A stretch of DNA of 64,000 bases from Tardiphaga alba. GTDB lineage: Bacteria > Pseudomonadota > Alphaproteobacteria > Rhizobiales > Xanthobacteraceae. Below the pieces are notes generated by a model, which had not been told where the DNA came from, did no database searches, and was given only the letters and a program-made list of their open reading frames with translations. The position numbers and the translations under genes are program-made. The stretch lies in the NCBI RefSeq assembly GCF_018279705.1, contig NZ_CP036498.1, positions 5,597,001-5,661,000 on the forward strand, read 5' to 3'. Position 1 is the first letter of the stretch; each line of letters opens with the position of its first letter. Positions 8,147-16,551 of the stretch are shown in pieces.

Positions 8147-8593
8147 TTAAGCGCCCTTATCGCGGGGCGACATTTGAAGGATCCTCGCAGTCGCTGAAGC
8201 TGTGGCGAGTAGCCTTCCTTCTCCCTTCAGTTCACCCTGGAGAAACACGAAGTCGCGCCCTCGGTGGACGACACGTCCGATGCCAATCACCAGCCCTTCA
8301 GTCACGCCACGGACGAAACTCGTCTTCATTTCTAAGGTCGGCAGCATCGAACCACCACCGAGGGCCGCAGTCCCTGCAAATGACATGGCATCGTCGAGCA
8401 TGGCAGTGATGATGCCGCCTTGTAGAAATCCACCCGCATTCATGAATTCGGAAGCTGCTCGAAATTCAGATTCAAGAATCCCCTCCTCCGGAACAACGCG
8501 GATCAGGCGGAACCCCAAGAGAGCGGAGCTTCTAGGCAGTGGCGCGCGCCCTTCGATCATGTCCCAGAACGGTCCATAACGATTTTCCGCCAT
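8147..8593 (-). CDS. PaaI-family acyl-CoA thioesterase (hotdog fold)
   Basis: A 148-residue single hotdog domain. The helix motif NAGGFLQGGIITAMLDDAMSFAG and the strand SFVRGVTEGLVIGIGRVVHRGRDFVFLQGEL match the PaaI/YdiI-type thioesterases, which hydrolyse aryl- or acyl-CoA. The ATG at 8593 follows AAGGA. An upstream in-frame start would add 29 residues not typical of the family. No pathway genes lie nearby, so the substrate is open. Confidence 0.85.
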   Translation of the reverse strand: MAENRYGPFWDMIEGRAPLPRSSALLGFRLIRVVPEEGILESEFRAASEFMNAGGFLQGGIITAMLDDAMSFAGTAALGGGSMLPTLEMKTSFVRGVTEGLVIGIGRVVHRGRDFVFLQGELKGEGRLLATASATARILQMSPRDKGA

Positions 8594-8909
8594 ATTTTCA
8601 TCCTTTGCGGGACTGCGGTGCGCGAGGTTCGGGGGCGAGTTCGGTGCATCGACTTGCAGAAAAACTGCTCGCGCAACCATTCATAGTTACGCTTTAGCGT
8701 GGATAGCCAACACTCGGTTCGTTGCCCATAACCACGAAAGGCAAATCGCTAACACCTTGGTGTTAGGTCACCAAGGGTAAGGCGGCCTTATCAGATTTCA
8801 TTGCCGACCTTTGGGTTGCATTAAAAGAGATGCGATTGATGGCTACGAATGGGCCGCGTTCGCTATCAACCGATGACGTCACCGACGAAATAGTGAACGA
8901 CCATCGCAA
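8594..8909. other. Non-coding interval left of the IS30 element
   Basis: No convincing reading frame on either strand. It does not contain the missing 3' part of the exonuclease gene found on the other side of the IS, so the IS did not simply interrupt that gene. Confidence 0.5.
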
Positions 8910-8923
8910 CGTCCGCTTTGCGC
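8910..8923. repeat. Left half of a palindromic repeat split by IS30
   Basis: CGTCCGCTTTGCGC here and GCCATGAGCCGACATTG at 10150-10166 join, after removing one copy of the duplicated GC, into a sequence closely matching the intact repeat at 41752-41780. The repeat is therefore the insertion target of the IS. Confidence 0.7.
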
Positions 8924-8950
8924 GGTAGACCCAATCGGTCGGCGCAACAC
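8924..8950 (+). repeat. IS30 left terminal inverted repeat
   Basis: Begins GGTAGACCCAATCGG and ends GCAACAC. It pairs with the complement of 10123-10149; the inner seven bases GCAACAC are identical in both ends. Confidence 0.75.
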
Positions 8951-8981
8951 TCTAATCTTCTAGCAAAGATGGAGTGTAGAC

Positions 8982-10142
8982 ATGGGACGACGGCAACGCA
9001 TCAATTACTCGGCGGCACAACGATCCGAAATCTGGGATCGTTGGCGAGCAGGCGAGCCGATGAGTTCTATCGGACGCCGGTTTGATCGCGATTCCTCATC
9101 AGTATTCTCGATCATATCGCCGACTGGCGGCATCCAACCACCGGATCGGCGTCGTGCCAAGCGAGCGCTCAGTCTGTCTGAACGGGAAGAAATCTCTCGT
9201 TGGCTCAGCACGGGCTGCTCTTTGCGGTCGATCGCGCGTCATTTGGGACGATCTGCTTCGACCATCAGCCGCGAGGTCCATCGCAATGGTGGGACAAATC
9301 GGTACAGGGCGGCTCCGTCTGATCAGGCGGCTTGGGATCGGTCGCGAAGACCCAAGCTCTGTAAGCTGGCTTGTCGTCCGTTCTTGAGACGGACAGTATC
9401 GAAGCTGTTGCAGAAACAATGGTCGCCGGAGCAGATCGCCGGTCGGCTGAAGCGCATGCACCCGGCGGAGCCCGAAAAGCAGGTGTCACACGAAACGATC
9501 TATCGCAGCCTTTTCATCCAGGCGCGCGGCGTCCTGAAAAAAGAGCTTCTTGAGCACCTAAGAGCCAAGCGTACTGTTCGTCGCTCGCGGCATGCGAGCA
9601 TGAAGCGGAACGGGCTCGGCCAGATCAAGAACGCTGTCTCCATCAGAGAGCGGCCACCTTCCGTTGAAGACCGCGCAGTCCCCGGCCATTGGGAAGGTGA
9701 TCTGATCGGCGGATCGAAGAATAGCTATATCGCAACGCTTGTTGAACGCCATTCGCGCTACGTGATGCTGATCAAGGTCGCGAACAAGGATACCGAAAGC
9801 GTCGTCTCAGCGCTGATTAAGCAATCGCGGCGGTTGCCCAGCGAACTTTACAGGTCGCTGACCTGGGACCGGGGTAAAGAGCTTGCCGATCATCAGCGGC
9901 TGGCGCTGGCCGCCGAAGTCGATATCTATTTTTGTGACCCACGTTCTCCCTGGCAGCGCGGATCAAACGAAAACACTAACAGGTTGCTGCGCCAATATCT
10001 TCCGCGTGGCACCGACCTTTCCTTGCATAGCCAGGCCCAGCTCGGCGCCATTGCAAGGCAGCTCAATGAGCGACCACGGAAAACCTTGCTTTATGAGACG
10101 CCGGCTGAAAGGTTTGCCGAATGTGTTGCAGCGATCGGTTGA
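8982..10142 (+). CDS. IS30-family transposase
   Basis: A 386-residue DDE transposase. The N-terminus has two helix-turn-helix regions (about residues 8-45 and ALSLSEREEISRWLSTGCSLRSIARHLGRSASTISREVHRN, residues 62-102), as in IS30 family proteins. The catalytic core shows the first D in VPGHWEGDLIGG, the second in SLTWDRGKEL and the E in SNENTNRLLRQYLPRGTDL. GGAG lies before the ATG. It is full length and uninterrupted, unlike many neighbouring genes. Confidence 0.95.
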   Translation: MGRRQRINYSAAQRSEIWDRWRAGEPMSSIGRRFDRDSSSVFSIISPTGGIQPPDRRRAKRALSLSEREEISRWLSTGCSLRSIARHLGRSASTISREVHRNGGTNRYRAAPSDQAAWDRSRRPKLCKLACRPFLRRTVSKLLQKQWSPEQIAGRLKRMHPAEPEKQVSHETIYRSLFIQARGVLKKELLEHLRAKRTVRRSRHASMKRNGLGQIKNAVSIRERPPSVEDRAVPGHWEGDLIGGSKNSYIATLVERHSRYVMLIKVANKDTESVVSALIKQSRRLPSELYRSLTWDRGKELADHQRLALAAEVDIYFCDPRSPWQRGSNENTNRLLRQYLPRGTDLSLHSQAQLGAIARQLNERPRKTLLYETPAERFAECVAAIG

Positions 10143-10149
10143 ACTCACC
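10123..10149 (-). repeat. IS30 right terminal inverted repeat
   Basis: Its complement starts GGTGAGTTCAACCG and ends GCAACAC, pairing with 8924-8950. It overlaps the transposase stop codon. Confidence 0.75.
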
Positions 10150-10166
10150 GCCATGAGCCGACATTG
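10150..10166. repeat. Right half of the palindromic repeat split by IS30
   Basis: GCCATGAGCCGACATTG continues the left half at 8910-8923. It lies only about 20 bp from the point where exonuclease III homology ends. Confidence 0.65.
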
Positions 10167-10188
10167 CAGCGAGCTTAGAGATCGGTTT

Positions 10189-10385
10189 GGCCACGCCGTT
10201 CCACGTACGCTGCCCGACCCAGGCGGCCGAATACTCGGCCTTACGCAAGGCGGCTTCTGGAAAGTCTGCCTGACCGGGGTTGAGTTCCTGTAGACAAACG
10301 ATGTCCGGCTTCGACGATTTCGACCAAGCGGGCAGATTTTGAGACGCTTCTTGACGTTATTGATGTTGAACGTCGCAACCTTCAT
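10189..10385 (-). pseudogene. xthA: Exonuclease III N-terminal fragment (copy 1)
   Basis: The start MKVATFNINNVKKRL is the exonuclease III N-terminus. A one-base loss then shifts frame, and the next frame continues LPAWSKSSKPDIVCLQELNPGQADFPEAALRKAEYSAAWVGQRTWNGVA, where homology stops. The catalytic glutamate motif (LQEL) is present, but about three quarters of the roughly 260-residue enzyme is gone. The ATG overlaps the stop of the upstream pseudogene (ATGA). The missing part is not on the other side of the IS. Confidence 0.85.
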
Positions 10386-10720
10386 GCGCAACGTCTCCGG
10401 CCTCGTCTAAGCTCCGTAAACCAGTCCGCGTAGGCAGTATTCTTGGTCATATGGCGATTCAGGTCGGGGCGCCGTCATGCCACCACACGGGCACTCGCTC
10501 TCTCAACGCTCGCTTGGCCTCATACACCGCGCGATGAGCGCCGCTTTCCGCATCAGCATCGCCTTGCGCTCGCGCGGCTTTGACAGCCCGACGCGCATCC
10601 ATGAGATCGGACACAAGTACGGCTTTTCGTGCTTCAGAGCTTCGGGTCAGCGAGCCGCCAGAGTCGTCCGCGAACGCCGAAATATCGTCCGTCCGGTGTG
10701 ACAGGATGCTGTAGCGCCAT
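10382..10720 (-). pseudogene. Hypothetical gene copy 1 with two frameshifts (paralog of the gene at 17.8-18.2 kb)
   Basis: The first frame gives [28 protein letters not shown]. After a one-base shift the next reads EARKAVLVSDLMDARRAVKAARAQGDADAESGAHRAVYEAKRALRERVPVWWHDGAP. After a second shift the end is DLNRHMTKNTAYADWFTELRRGRRRCA. Each segment aligns with the protein at 17809-18234 ([55 protein letters not shown]). AGGGGAAC precedes the ATG. Family function unknown. In both copies it immediately precedes an exonuclease III fragment. Confidence 0.75.
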
Positions 10721-10799
10721 GTTCCCCTTGCTCGCCCGTCGCCATGCTGCGGCCGGGCCGAAAACGCTGACGGGGACGCGACGTTCCCGACCTGCTCCG

Positions 10800-11300
10800 T
10801 CAGCTTGTCAAATCGATGAGCGTTGGATGGATGTCGTCTTCGTCGAACTCAAGAAGAGCAAGAGTGATCGGCAGCTTAAAGCGACGGCGGCCAGCGCTTC
10901 CGGGATTTAGAAAAAAGACGTCATTCACGATTTCGACCTTTGGTATATGCGAATGGCCAGATATCACGATGTCACAGCCCGCGGGTAGCGAAGCCATCGC
11001 CTTGAGATCGTGCAGCACGAAGATGGAGCGACTTGCGAAGCTGATTCTTTGGGTCTCGGGATAGGCTTTAGCCCATGCTGCCGTGTCAACGTTGCCCCGG
11101 ATGGCGGTCACGGGCGCAATCCGGGCGAGGGTCGCGACAATGTCCCGATGACCGATGTCCCCGGCATGAATGATGTGATCAACCCCGGCCAAGCTTCGCT
11201 CTGCTTCCGGTCTCAGCAGGCCATGGGTGTCGGAGATGACCCCGAGGCGGCCTATCGTAGACTGCTTCCGAGACTTGACTGACCGAGACGACTGCATCAT
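10800..11300 (-). CDS. YfcE/MJ0936-type metallophosphoesterase
   Basis: A small calcineurin-like phosphodiesterase (166 aa). The metal-binding motifs are in order: GVISDTHG near residue 21, HAGDIGHRD near 45, GNVD near 70, GHSHIPK near 115, NPGSAGRRR near 132. Such enzymes cleave phosphodiesters with Mn or Ni; the natural substrate is unclear. Its ATG overlaps the stop of the upstream NUDIX-like remnant (ATGA), so it belonged to a translationally coupled operon with that gene and the Mfd-like helicase. Confidence 0.85.
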   Translation of the reverse strand: MMQSSRSVKSRKQSTIGRLGVISDTHGLLRPEAERSLAGVDHIIHAGDIGHRDIVATLARIAPVTAIRGNVDTAAWAKAYPETQRISFASRSIFVLHDLKAMASLPAGCDIVISGHSHIPKVEIVNDVFFLNPGSAGRRRFKLPITLALLEFDEDDIHPTLIDLTS

Positions 11301-11573
11301 GTGAACAGTTTGTCGCGAATGTAGCGGGACGTGGGCGTCAGCCGGACACGATGAGGCTTGCGCCAGACTGCCTTGTCCAGCTCCATCTTGTCACCGATCT
11401 CCAGGCGCCCTGACGTCTTCTTGGCGATAAACAGGGCATCGCTCATTCTGCGACCGGAATACTTGTTCTTCGTTGTCGCTTCCCGCCAAAGAACTAGACG
11501 ACCGAGTTTGAGCTGGGGCAGCTCTTCCGCGATCTCGCGCCGAAGACATTCTCCACGGCATCAAGTCCGGCGT
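11297..11573 (-). pseudogene. NUDIX-like protein remnant (C-terminal part)
   Basis: One minus-strand frame reads GECLRREIAEELPQLKLGRLVLWREATTKNKYSGRRMSDALFIAKKTSGRLEIGDKMELDKAVWRKPHRVRLTPTSRYIRDKLFT. It starts within a NUDIX-box-like REIAEEL motif but has a stop directly upstream. The preceding box residues (GLDAVENVFGA) lie in another frame. The N-terminal half is absent, its place taken by the end of the Mfd-like gene. Assignment rests on the box alone. Confidence 0.5.
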
Positions 11574-14500
11574 CATGCGTCCGCTCGCGGGTTGCGGGCC
11601 TTGCGCGGCCGCGAAGACTGCGTGCTGTCGTCATCCGTCGCAATTACGCGTCCAATCGTGGCAATAAACGCTTCGAGAACGGCCAGGCGCTGCGACGGCG
11701 GTGCCGATCGGCGATACGTCAACCGGTCGTCTTTCCATTCGAGCATGGTTTTGGGATCAAAGGCCTTCGGCAGATCGGCACACCGTTGCTGGTCAAATGT
11801 GGCAGCCAAAGATTTTGGTCCGGCATCGACGCTCGCGATGCCGAGCCGCATGCATCCGAGTTCGAAGCGCGCCAGTCCCATAAGATTACGCGCTTCGGTC
11901 GGCAGTTGTCCAAAGCGCTCGTCGATCTCGTCTTCCAACTCTTCCAACTGGCTGTCACGTTCCGCCCGGAAGATGCGGGCGTATAGCTCCAGCCGAATGC
12001 CTGCATCCTTGACATAGGGGATCGGTAACAAGGCCGGTATGTCGAGATTGACCTCCGGACGCCGGTCAAACACCGGCGGTAGATCGGCTTGGCTCATCGC
12101 CCGATCCAGCAGATGACCAGACAATTCGGTCCCGAGAAGCTGAATGTGTCCGCTCTGCTTGTCCGATAGCAGGTCTCCGCCTCCGCGCATATCCATGTCA
12201 CCTGCGCTGACCAAGAAGCCGGCGCCTTGGTCCCGCAGATTCTTCAGCGTGTCCAACCGCTTGGCCGCCGCGCCCGAAACGGCGTTTTCGGCGTCAGTCA
12301 GAAACAATGCAAACGATCTTGTGCTTCGGCGCCCCACCCGGCCTCGCAACTGGTGCAATTGCGCTAGGCCGAACCTGTCCGGACGCCACACGATGATCGT
12401 GTTGGCTCGCGGGAGATCCAAGCCGCTTTCGATGATGTTGGTCGCGAGAAGAATGTCGGCTTCACCTGCAGCGAAACTCATCATCGCAGCATCAATATCG
12501 GCGGCCGGCATTTTGCCGTGCACCGCGATTGTCTTCAGTTCCGGCGCGGCGTCCTTGAGACGCCGCGCCATTGGCGAGATATCTTCGATCCGTGGGCATA
12601 CGACAAAGGATTGTCCACGGCGCCGATGTTCGCGGCGCAACGCGGCCGCGACAGTCGCTTCATGAAATGGCTCGACGGCGGTCATGACCGGGACACGTCT
12701 GACCGGCGCCGTTGCAATCATGCTGAGCGCACGCAATCCTGCACGTACTTCACTCAAGGTTCTGGGGATCGGAGTGGCCGTCATGGTCAGGACATTCAGA
12801 CCTTCAGCCAGAGCCTCGAGTTTGGATTTTTGCACTTTTCCGAAATGCTGTTCCTCGTCGATCACTAACACGCCGAGGTCCTTGAATTCGACGCCCTTGG
12901 CGGCCAATGCATGGGTTCCGATCACGACGGATAGCGAGCCATCCGCCAACGTCGCCTTGATGGCGCGGGCCTCGGCGGCCGTCGTGAAGCGTGACAGCAA
13001 CCCCACCTCAATGCCGAAAGGCGCGAAGCGACGACGGAAGGTCTCAAAATGCTGTCGGGCCAGCACCGTCGTTGGCACAGCCACCGCAACCTGCTTTCCC
13101 GCGAACACCGCCGCTGCGGCCGCACGCAGCGCGACTTCTGTCTTGCCGTATCCGACGTCACCGCACACCAGCCTGTCCATCGGACTATCGGACGCAAGGT
13201 CGGTCAGGACGTCGGTGATGGCCACAGCCTGATCGGCTGTGGGAATGTAATCGAAGGCCGCAGCAAACGTCTCGTAATCCGCGACTTCTGGCACGATAGG
13301 ATCGACCCGGCGTTGCTGACGTTCGCTCACGCGGTCGGCGATGTGCTCCGCTGTCGCCGCAATGTCGTCTTCGGCTCGCGATCGACGTTCGAGCCAAGAC
13401 GAGCCGTCAGCCTTGTCGAGGGAAACGCCATCGGAATCTGACGAATAGCGCCAGATCAATCGGAGATCCGATAATGGCAGCAAAACGTGGTCATCGTCTG
13501 CGAATTGCAGCCGGATCATTTCCGCATCCGGAACACCGGCCGCCGACAAAGGGACCAGATCGCGCAGAATGGCCATGCCGCGGTCCATGTGGATAACGAC
13601 ATCGCCCGGCGACAGTGATTGATCACAGATACTTCGTCGCAGACCAACCGTCATGATGTCCTGATGCGTCGCACGGCTACCGAGGAGATCGGCCGCAGCC
13701 ACGACGACCACGCCGTCGGTCCAGGCGAAACCACAATCGAGATCGGCAAACATCGCTGCAGGACGATTGGGCTTCGCCTGCGCGGTGGCTTGTTTCCAGT
13801 CCGGGCATAGGGTGCTGGCCAACCCCGCCCGTCGCTCCATTGACCGCAGGTCCCGCTTCGACACAGCCGTGAAGATCACCAGACGACCACTATCCTGCTG
13901 TTGCTGAAGAAACAGCCGGAAGGCTCGCGTTGGCGCGGCTTCTTTAAAGAACGTTCGCGGCTCTGACCCGGAAGATGTCTCGGGCAGGACAACGGCGTTG
14001 CGACGCGAGAGACTCTGTTTCCATTCGTTGAAGGACATGACGGTCGACGCCTTCTCGGCGTCGACACTGCCTAGCCACCGTTTCGCAAGCGACTCCACGC
14101 CATGATCAACGACAACTATCGAAGACGGGCAGTAGTCGAAAAACGTCGTCGCGATCCGCGATTTCCCCAAGCCGCCGGATTTTTCAGCTCCACATGGACT
14201 TGTTTCGTCAACCACGTCGATCACGACCGCGTTGATTGCTTCGAGATCTCTCTGATCCATCAAATCGTATAGGTGGATATCCGTGACCCGATCTGCCTCG
14301 TATCCGATACGCACCGGGCCCAGAGCGCCCGCCGGAAAAATTTCAAGCGCATTTCCGAGAAAGATGGCGGTGCCGGGCGCTTCGATCCGATCATCAAGCA
14401 GATATCCGCTGCTGGTCAGAAAGCTACGCACCTTGTCTTCAGCGAACGGCCCACCATTCGAAAGGTGCAGCGCCGATGTCAACATGGTTTCCGGCGCCGG

Positions 14501-14887
14501 CACCCGTCTTGCGAGAGCATGGACCGTAGTGATGACAAGTGCGCCTTCCGCCTCCGCGAGACGGCGCAGCACCGAACTGCGCCGCCCTGCGATCTCCGGC
14601 GACGGTTCGATATCATCCATTGCCGTCGGTCCAAGGCTTGGCAGCACCATGACCCGGGAACTGGGCTCAAAGGCATGAACGGCAGCGCCCAATTGCTCCG
14701 CGCGGCGCTCGTCATCGCAAATGAAGATCAATCCGGCGCGGCATGCGGAACGCCAGACCTCGAGCAGATAGAGCGCTGCCTGACCCAACGGAGCATCGGA
14801 CGATATCGGCGGAGGCGACGGGCTGAATGAACGACTCCGTGTTTTCGCTGTAGACGACTTCGGCGGTTTGGATTGCATGCCACTCAT
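11573..14887 (-). CDS. Mfd-like transcription-repair coupling helicase (divergent paralog)
   Basis: A 1104-residue protein with the Mfd domain order: degenerate UvrB-like N-terminus (residues 30-180), a CarD/RID-type RNA polymerase-interaction domain near 425-490 (GDVVIHMDRGMAILRDL...VSLDKADGSSW), then the RecG-like motor. Walker A is GDVGYGKTEVALR near 576, the DEAD-type box is DEEQHFG near 677, then TATPIPRT, ATNIIESGLDLPRANTIIV and the QLHQLRGRVGR motif. A TRCF C-terminal domain closes it. Canonical Mfd is usually slightly longer, and its sequence is better conserved than here, so this is probably a second, specialised copy. It translocates DNA and may remove stalled polymerase. Operonic with the NUDIX remnant and phosphoesterase. 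Confidence 0.85.
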   Translation of the reverse strand: MSGMQSKPPKSSTAKTRSRSFSPSPPPISSDAPLGQAALYLLEVWRSACRAGLIFICDDERRAEQLGAAVHAFEPSSRVMVLPSLGPTAMDDIEPSPEIAGRRSSVLRRLAEAEGALVITTVHALARRVPAPETMLTSALHLSNGGPFAEDKVRSFLTSSGYLLDDRIEAPGTAIFLGNALEIFPAGALGPVRIGYEADRVTDIHLYDLMDQRDLEAINAVVIDVVDETSPCGAEKSGGLGKSRIATTFFDYCPSSIVVVDHGVESLAKRWLGSVDAEKASTVMSFNEWKQSLSRRNAVVLPETSSGSEPRTFFKEAAPTRAFRLFLQQQQDSGRLVIFTAVSKRDLRSMERRAGLASTLCPDWKQATAQAKPNRPAAMFADLDCGFAWTDGVVVVAAADLLGSRATHQDIMTVGLRRSICDQSLSPGDVVIHMDRGMAILRDLVPLSAAGVPDAEMIRLQFADDDHVLLPLSDLRLIWRYSSDSDGVSLDKADGSSWLERRSRAEDDIAATAEHIADRVSERQQRRVDPIVPEVADYETFAAAFDYIPTADQAVAITDVLTDLASDSPMDRLVCGDVGYGKTEVALRAAAAAVFAGKQVAVAVPTTVLARQHFETFRRRFAPFGIEVGLLSRFTTAAEARAIKATLADGSLSVVIGTHALAAKGVEFKDLGVLVIDEEQHFGKVQKSKLEALAEGLNVLTMTATPIPRTLSEVRAGLRALSMIATAPVRRVPVMTAVEPFHEATVAAALRREHRRRGQSFVVCPRIEDISPMARRLKDAAPELKTIAVHGKMPAADIDAAMMSFAAGEADILLATNIIESGLDLPRANTIIVWRPDRFGLAQLHQLRGRVGRRSTRSFALFLTDAENAVSGAAAKRLDTLKNLRDQGAGFLVSAGDMDMRGGGDLLSDKQSGHIQLLGTELSGHLLDRAMSQADLPPVFDRRPEVNLDIPALLPIPYVKDAGIRLELYARIFRAERDSQLEELEDEIDERFGQLPTEARNLMGLARFELGCMRLGIASVDAGPKSLAATFDQQRCADLPKAFDPKTMLEWKDDRLTYRRSAPPSQRLAVLEAFIATIGRVIATDDDSTQSSRPRKARNPRADA

Positions 14888-15175
14888 CTCACAGGCCGGC
14901 TCTTCAGCCGCAGTTCTATCGCCATTTTTTACCTACGCTGTCGGGACGACCTTGATGCATCGATACTTCTTAGCGCGGAAGGTCTCATAGAGGGCTGAGC
15001 CGTCATCGAACGCGTAAGAACATAACGATCTCCGATCGTTTGAGTGATTGGGGGCCCAACAGAGCGTCTTGCAGCTTGTTCCTACAGGTCTGGTTCTTTC
15101 CCAACGCAAATCGAATAGACGAGGCAATCTTCCCGGCAAGAAATTCAAAGGCGCGCATGTGAAAGGCAATCAGCA
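14888..15175. other. Interval upstream of the lysine-rich protein
   Basis: No intact gene. A short minus-strand reading near 14937-15015 (FDDGSALYETFRAKKYRCIKVVPTA, ending at a stop) looks like the tail of a small protein whose start is out of frame. It may be a remnant. Confidence 0.4.
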
Positions 15176-15200
15176 GGAACCGCGCTTCGCTACTCTCGTT
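15176..15200 (+). promoter_or_regulatory. EcfG-type general stress promoter
   Basis: GGAAC (15176-15180), 17 bases, then GTT (15198-15200), with C before GTT so that it reads N16-CGTT, the alphaproteobacterial EcfG consensus. It is 26 bp upstream of the lysine-rich protein start. Confidence 0.65.
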
Positions 15201-15225
15201 GCCATTCTTTCAAGGAGGATTTTCA

Positions 15226-15486
15226 GTGGCGAAAAAGGCAAAGACATCGAAGAAGGCACCGTGGGACAAAGCTAACCCCAAGAAGAAGGCAGGCAAGAAG
15301 TCCAAGAAGCTGACGCCTGCCAAGAAAGCCAAAGCAAAAAAAGCAGCCAAGAAGGCCGGTCGCAAATATCCCAGCCTTGTGGACAACATGAACGCGGCGA
15401 AAGCAAAGAAGACGAAGAAGGCCTCGGTCAAGAAATCCGCCGCCAAGAAATCAAGGAAGGCCAAAACGAAGAAATCGGCCAAATAG
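15226..15486 (+). CDS. Lysine-rich basic protein, histone H1-like composition
   Basis: About 86 residues, nearly half lysine and alanine (AKKAKTSKKAPWDKANPKKKAGKKSKKLTPAKKAKAKKAAKKAGRKYPSLVDNMNAAKAKK...). The central KLTPAKKAKAKK..GRKYPSLVDNM segment is a recurring motif in small rhizobial proteins. The GTG at 15226 with AAGGAGG eight bases upstream is the start. An EcfG promoter precedes it, so it is likely made in general stress or stationary phase and may bind nucleic acid. That role is inferred from charge alone. Confidence 0.75.
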   Translation: MAKKAKTSKKAPWDKANPKKKAGKKSKKLTPAKKAKAKKAAKKAGRKYPSLVDNMNAAKAKKTKKASVKKSAAKKSRKAKTKKSAK

Positions 15487-15659
15487 ATTGATATCAAAAA
15501 ATAAGGGCGGGTGCTTGCGCGGCATCCGCCTTATCTTCGCAGCTCAAAGCCCATCCCGCTTCAGCGCCCGCTTCAAGCCACACTATCTTGGCAACGATGC
15601 GCCCGTCCGTAGCGATGCAGGTGTCACCGATAAGTCCGATCCGCATCGTGACGATATGC

Positions 15660-15800
15660 TCACGTGCCGATGATATGGAACAGCGCTGGCAGGCTAATGG
15701 CCAGCAATCCGAGCGTCACGATGCCAATCACCAGGCCTTCAGGCTCGTCCTTGTCCGGCGGGGGCTCCGGTCCAATTCGGTCGGTGAGTAATCCGAACAT
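15660..15800 (-). CDS. Tiny membrane protein (46 aa)
   Basis: Reads MFGLLTDRIGPEPPPDKDEPEG followed by one hydrophobic helix (LVIGIVTLGLLAISLPALFHIIG). GAGG lies seven bases before the ATG. Charged proline-rich head plus one transmembrane segment, as in other tiny membrane proteins of this window. Its start overlaps the 3' part of the upstream hypothetical gene. Confidence 0.6.
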   Translation of the reverse strand: MFGLLTDRIGPEPPPDKDEPEGLVIGIVTLGLLAISLPALFHIIGT

Positions 15801-16144
15801 GTCCGAGCCTCACATTTTGCAAGCCACTTATCCAAAAGCCACCCGATCTTCGCCCGGTGTCGTTTCGCCTTACGTCCGCTGCCCGTCACCATCGACATCA
15901 GGACACGCGGTCCATAGGTCGTCCCACGCGCGCCCATCGACACTGATCGATTGCTCGGTTCGAAAGCATGCAGGCGGCTTCGCACGCCCTGCCGGATCAT
16001 CGCTTCAACGAATTTCGCGAGGAAGCGGCTGCAGTGTGCCGCATCGTCTACATCCCCGGAGCTCTCCAGGTTTTCCCGAGCGATCTGGACAGCGTTCTCC
16101 ACAACGAATGAAAGACTTGCGACTTGGTCGGTGTGGTGCGCCAT
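15728..16144 (-). CDS. Hypothetical protein
   Basis: The N-terminal 70 residues (MAHHTDQVASLSFVVENAVQIARENLESSGDVDDAAHCSRFLAKFVEAMIRQGVRSRLHAFEPSN) look genuinely coded and helical. The last 30 codons overlap the start of the tiny membrane protein gene in another frame and are basic and unstructured, so the true end may lie earlier, behind an undetected shift. Family unknown. Confidence 0.4.
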   Translation of the reverse strand: MAHHTDQVASLSFVVENAVQIARENLESSGDVDDAAHCSRFLAKFVEAMIRQGVRSRLHAFEPSNRSVSMGARGTTYGPRVLMSMVTGSGRKAKRHRAKIGWLLDKWLAKCEARTCSDYSPTELDRSPRRTRTSLKAW

Positions 16145-16218
16145 GGAGATGAAAGAGGTGCGTGTGAGATTAGTTCCGTTGCCAACGGAACGTACGAACT
16201 CAGGCAGGTTGGCAAAAT

Positions 16219-16510
16219 CTGCAGCCTGGAGACTCAGCCGCGAAAAACGTCAAAGACAACCGAGCAAGCGAAAAGGTCAAGCCCGATCCCCGCACCGAGC
16301 GGGACAAAGGTAGCCTCGCCCAGAGCGACCATCCTTTTGGGAGAAGAACCCGCAAAACACGACCGATCCGGGATCGGCCGATCCTGCGAAGCCTGATCTC
16401 GAGAAGTGGCCGAGGACGAACACCCACTGATGGGCAAGCTCGTCCTCTTTGGTCTGGTGGTTACGATGGGTCTTATGCTGACTGCGACCGTCGTGATCAT
16501 CACGGCATAA
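16219..16510 (+). pseudogene. Small membrane protein gene with two frameshifts
   Basis: Three consecutive frames give one plausible small protein: LQPGDSAAKNVKDNRASEKVKPDPRTERDKGSLAQSDHPF, then WEKNPQNTTDPGSADPAKPDLEKW, then EDEHPLMGKLVLFGLVVTMGLMLTATVVIITA ending in TAA at 16508. The last part is a clear transmembrane helix. The acidic Asp/Pro/Lys-rich linker plus C-terminal helix resembles other small rhizobial proteins. The start codon is uncertain. Confidence 0.5.
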
Positions 16511-16551
16511 AAGACACTTCACGCTTAAGGGTTTCATTCCTCGGTTCGGCG

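Larger units (their letters stand above)
8924..10149 (+). mobile_element. IS30-family insertion sequence, complete (1226 bp)
   Basis: The element is bounded by 27-bp imperfect terminal inverted repeats (8924-8950 and 10123-10149, 18 of 27 matching, both ends starting GGT outermost). It is flanked by a 2-bp direct repeat (GC at 8922-8923 and 10150-10151). One transposase gene fills it. IS30 elements prefer palindromic targets, and here the target is a dispersed palindromic repeat. Intact ends and an open transposase suggest it is recent and possibly active. Confidence 0.85.

Noticed and set aside
8924..10385. IS30 interrupting the exonuclease III gene
   Set aside because: The target site was rebuilt as the palindromic repeat, which lies outside the exonuclease homology, and the missing exonuclease part is not on the left flank.
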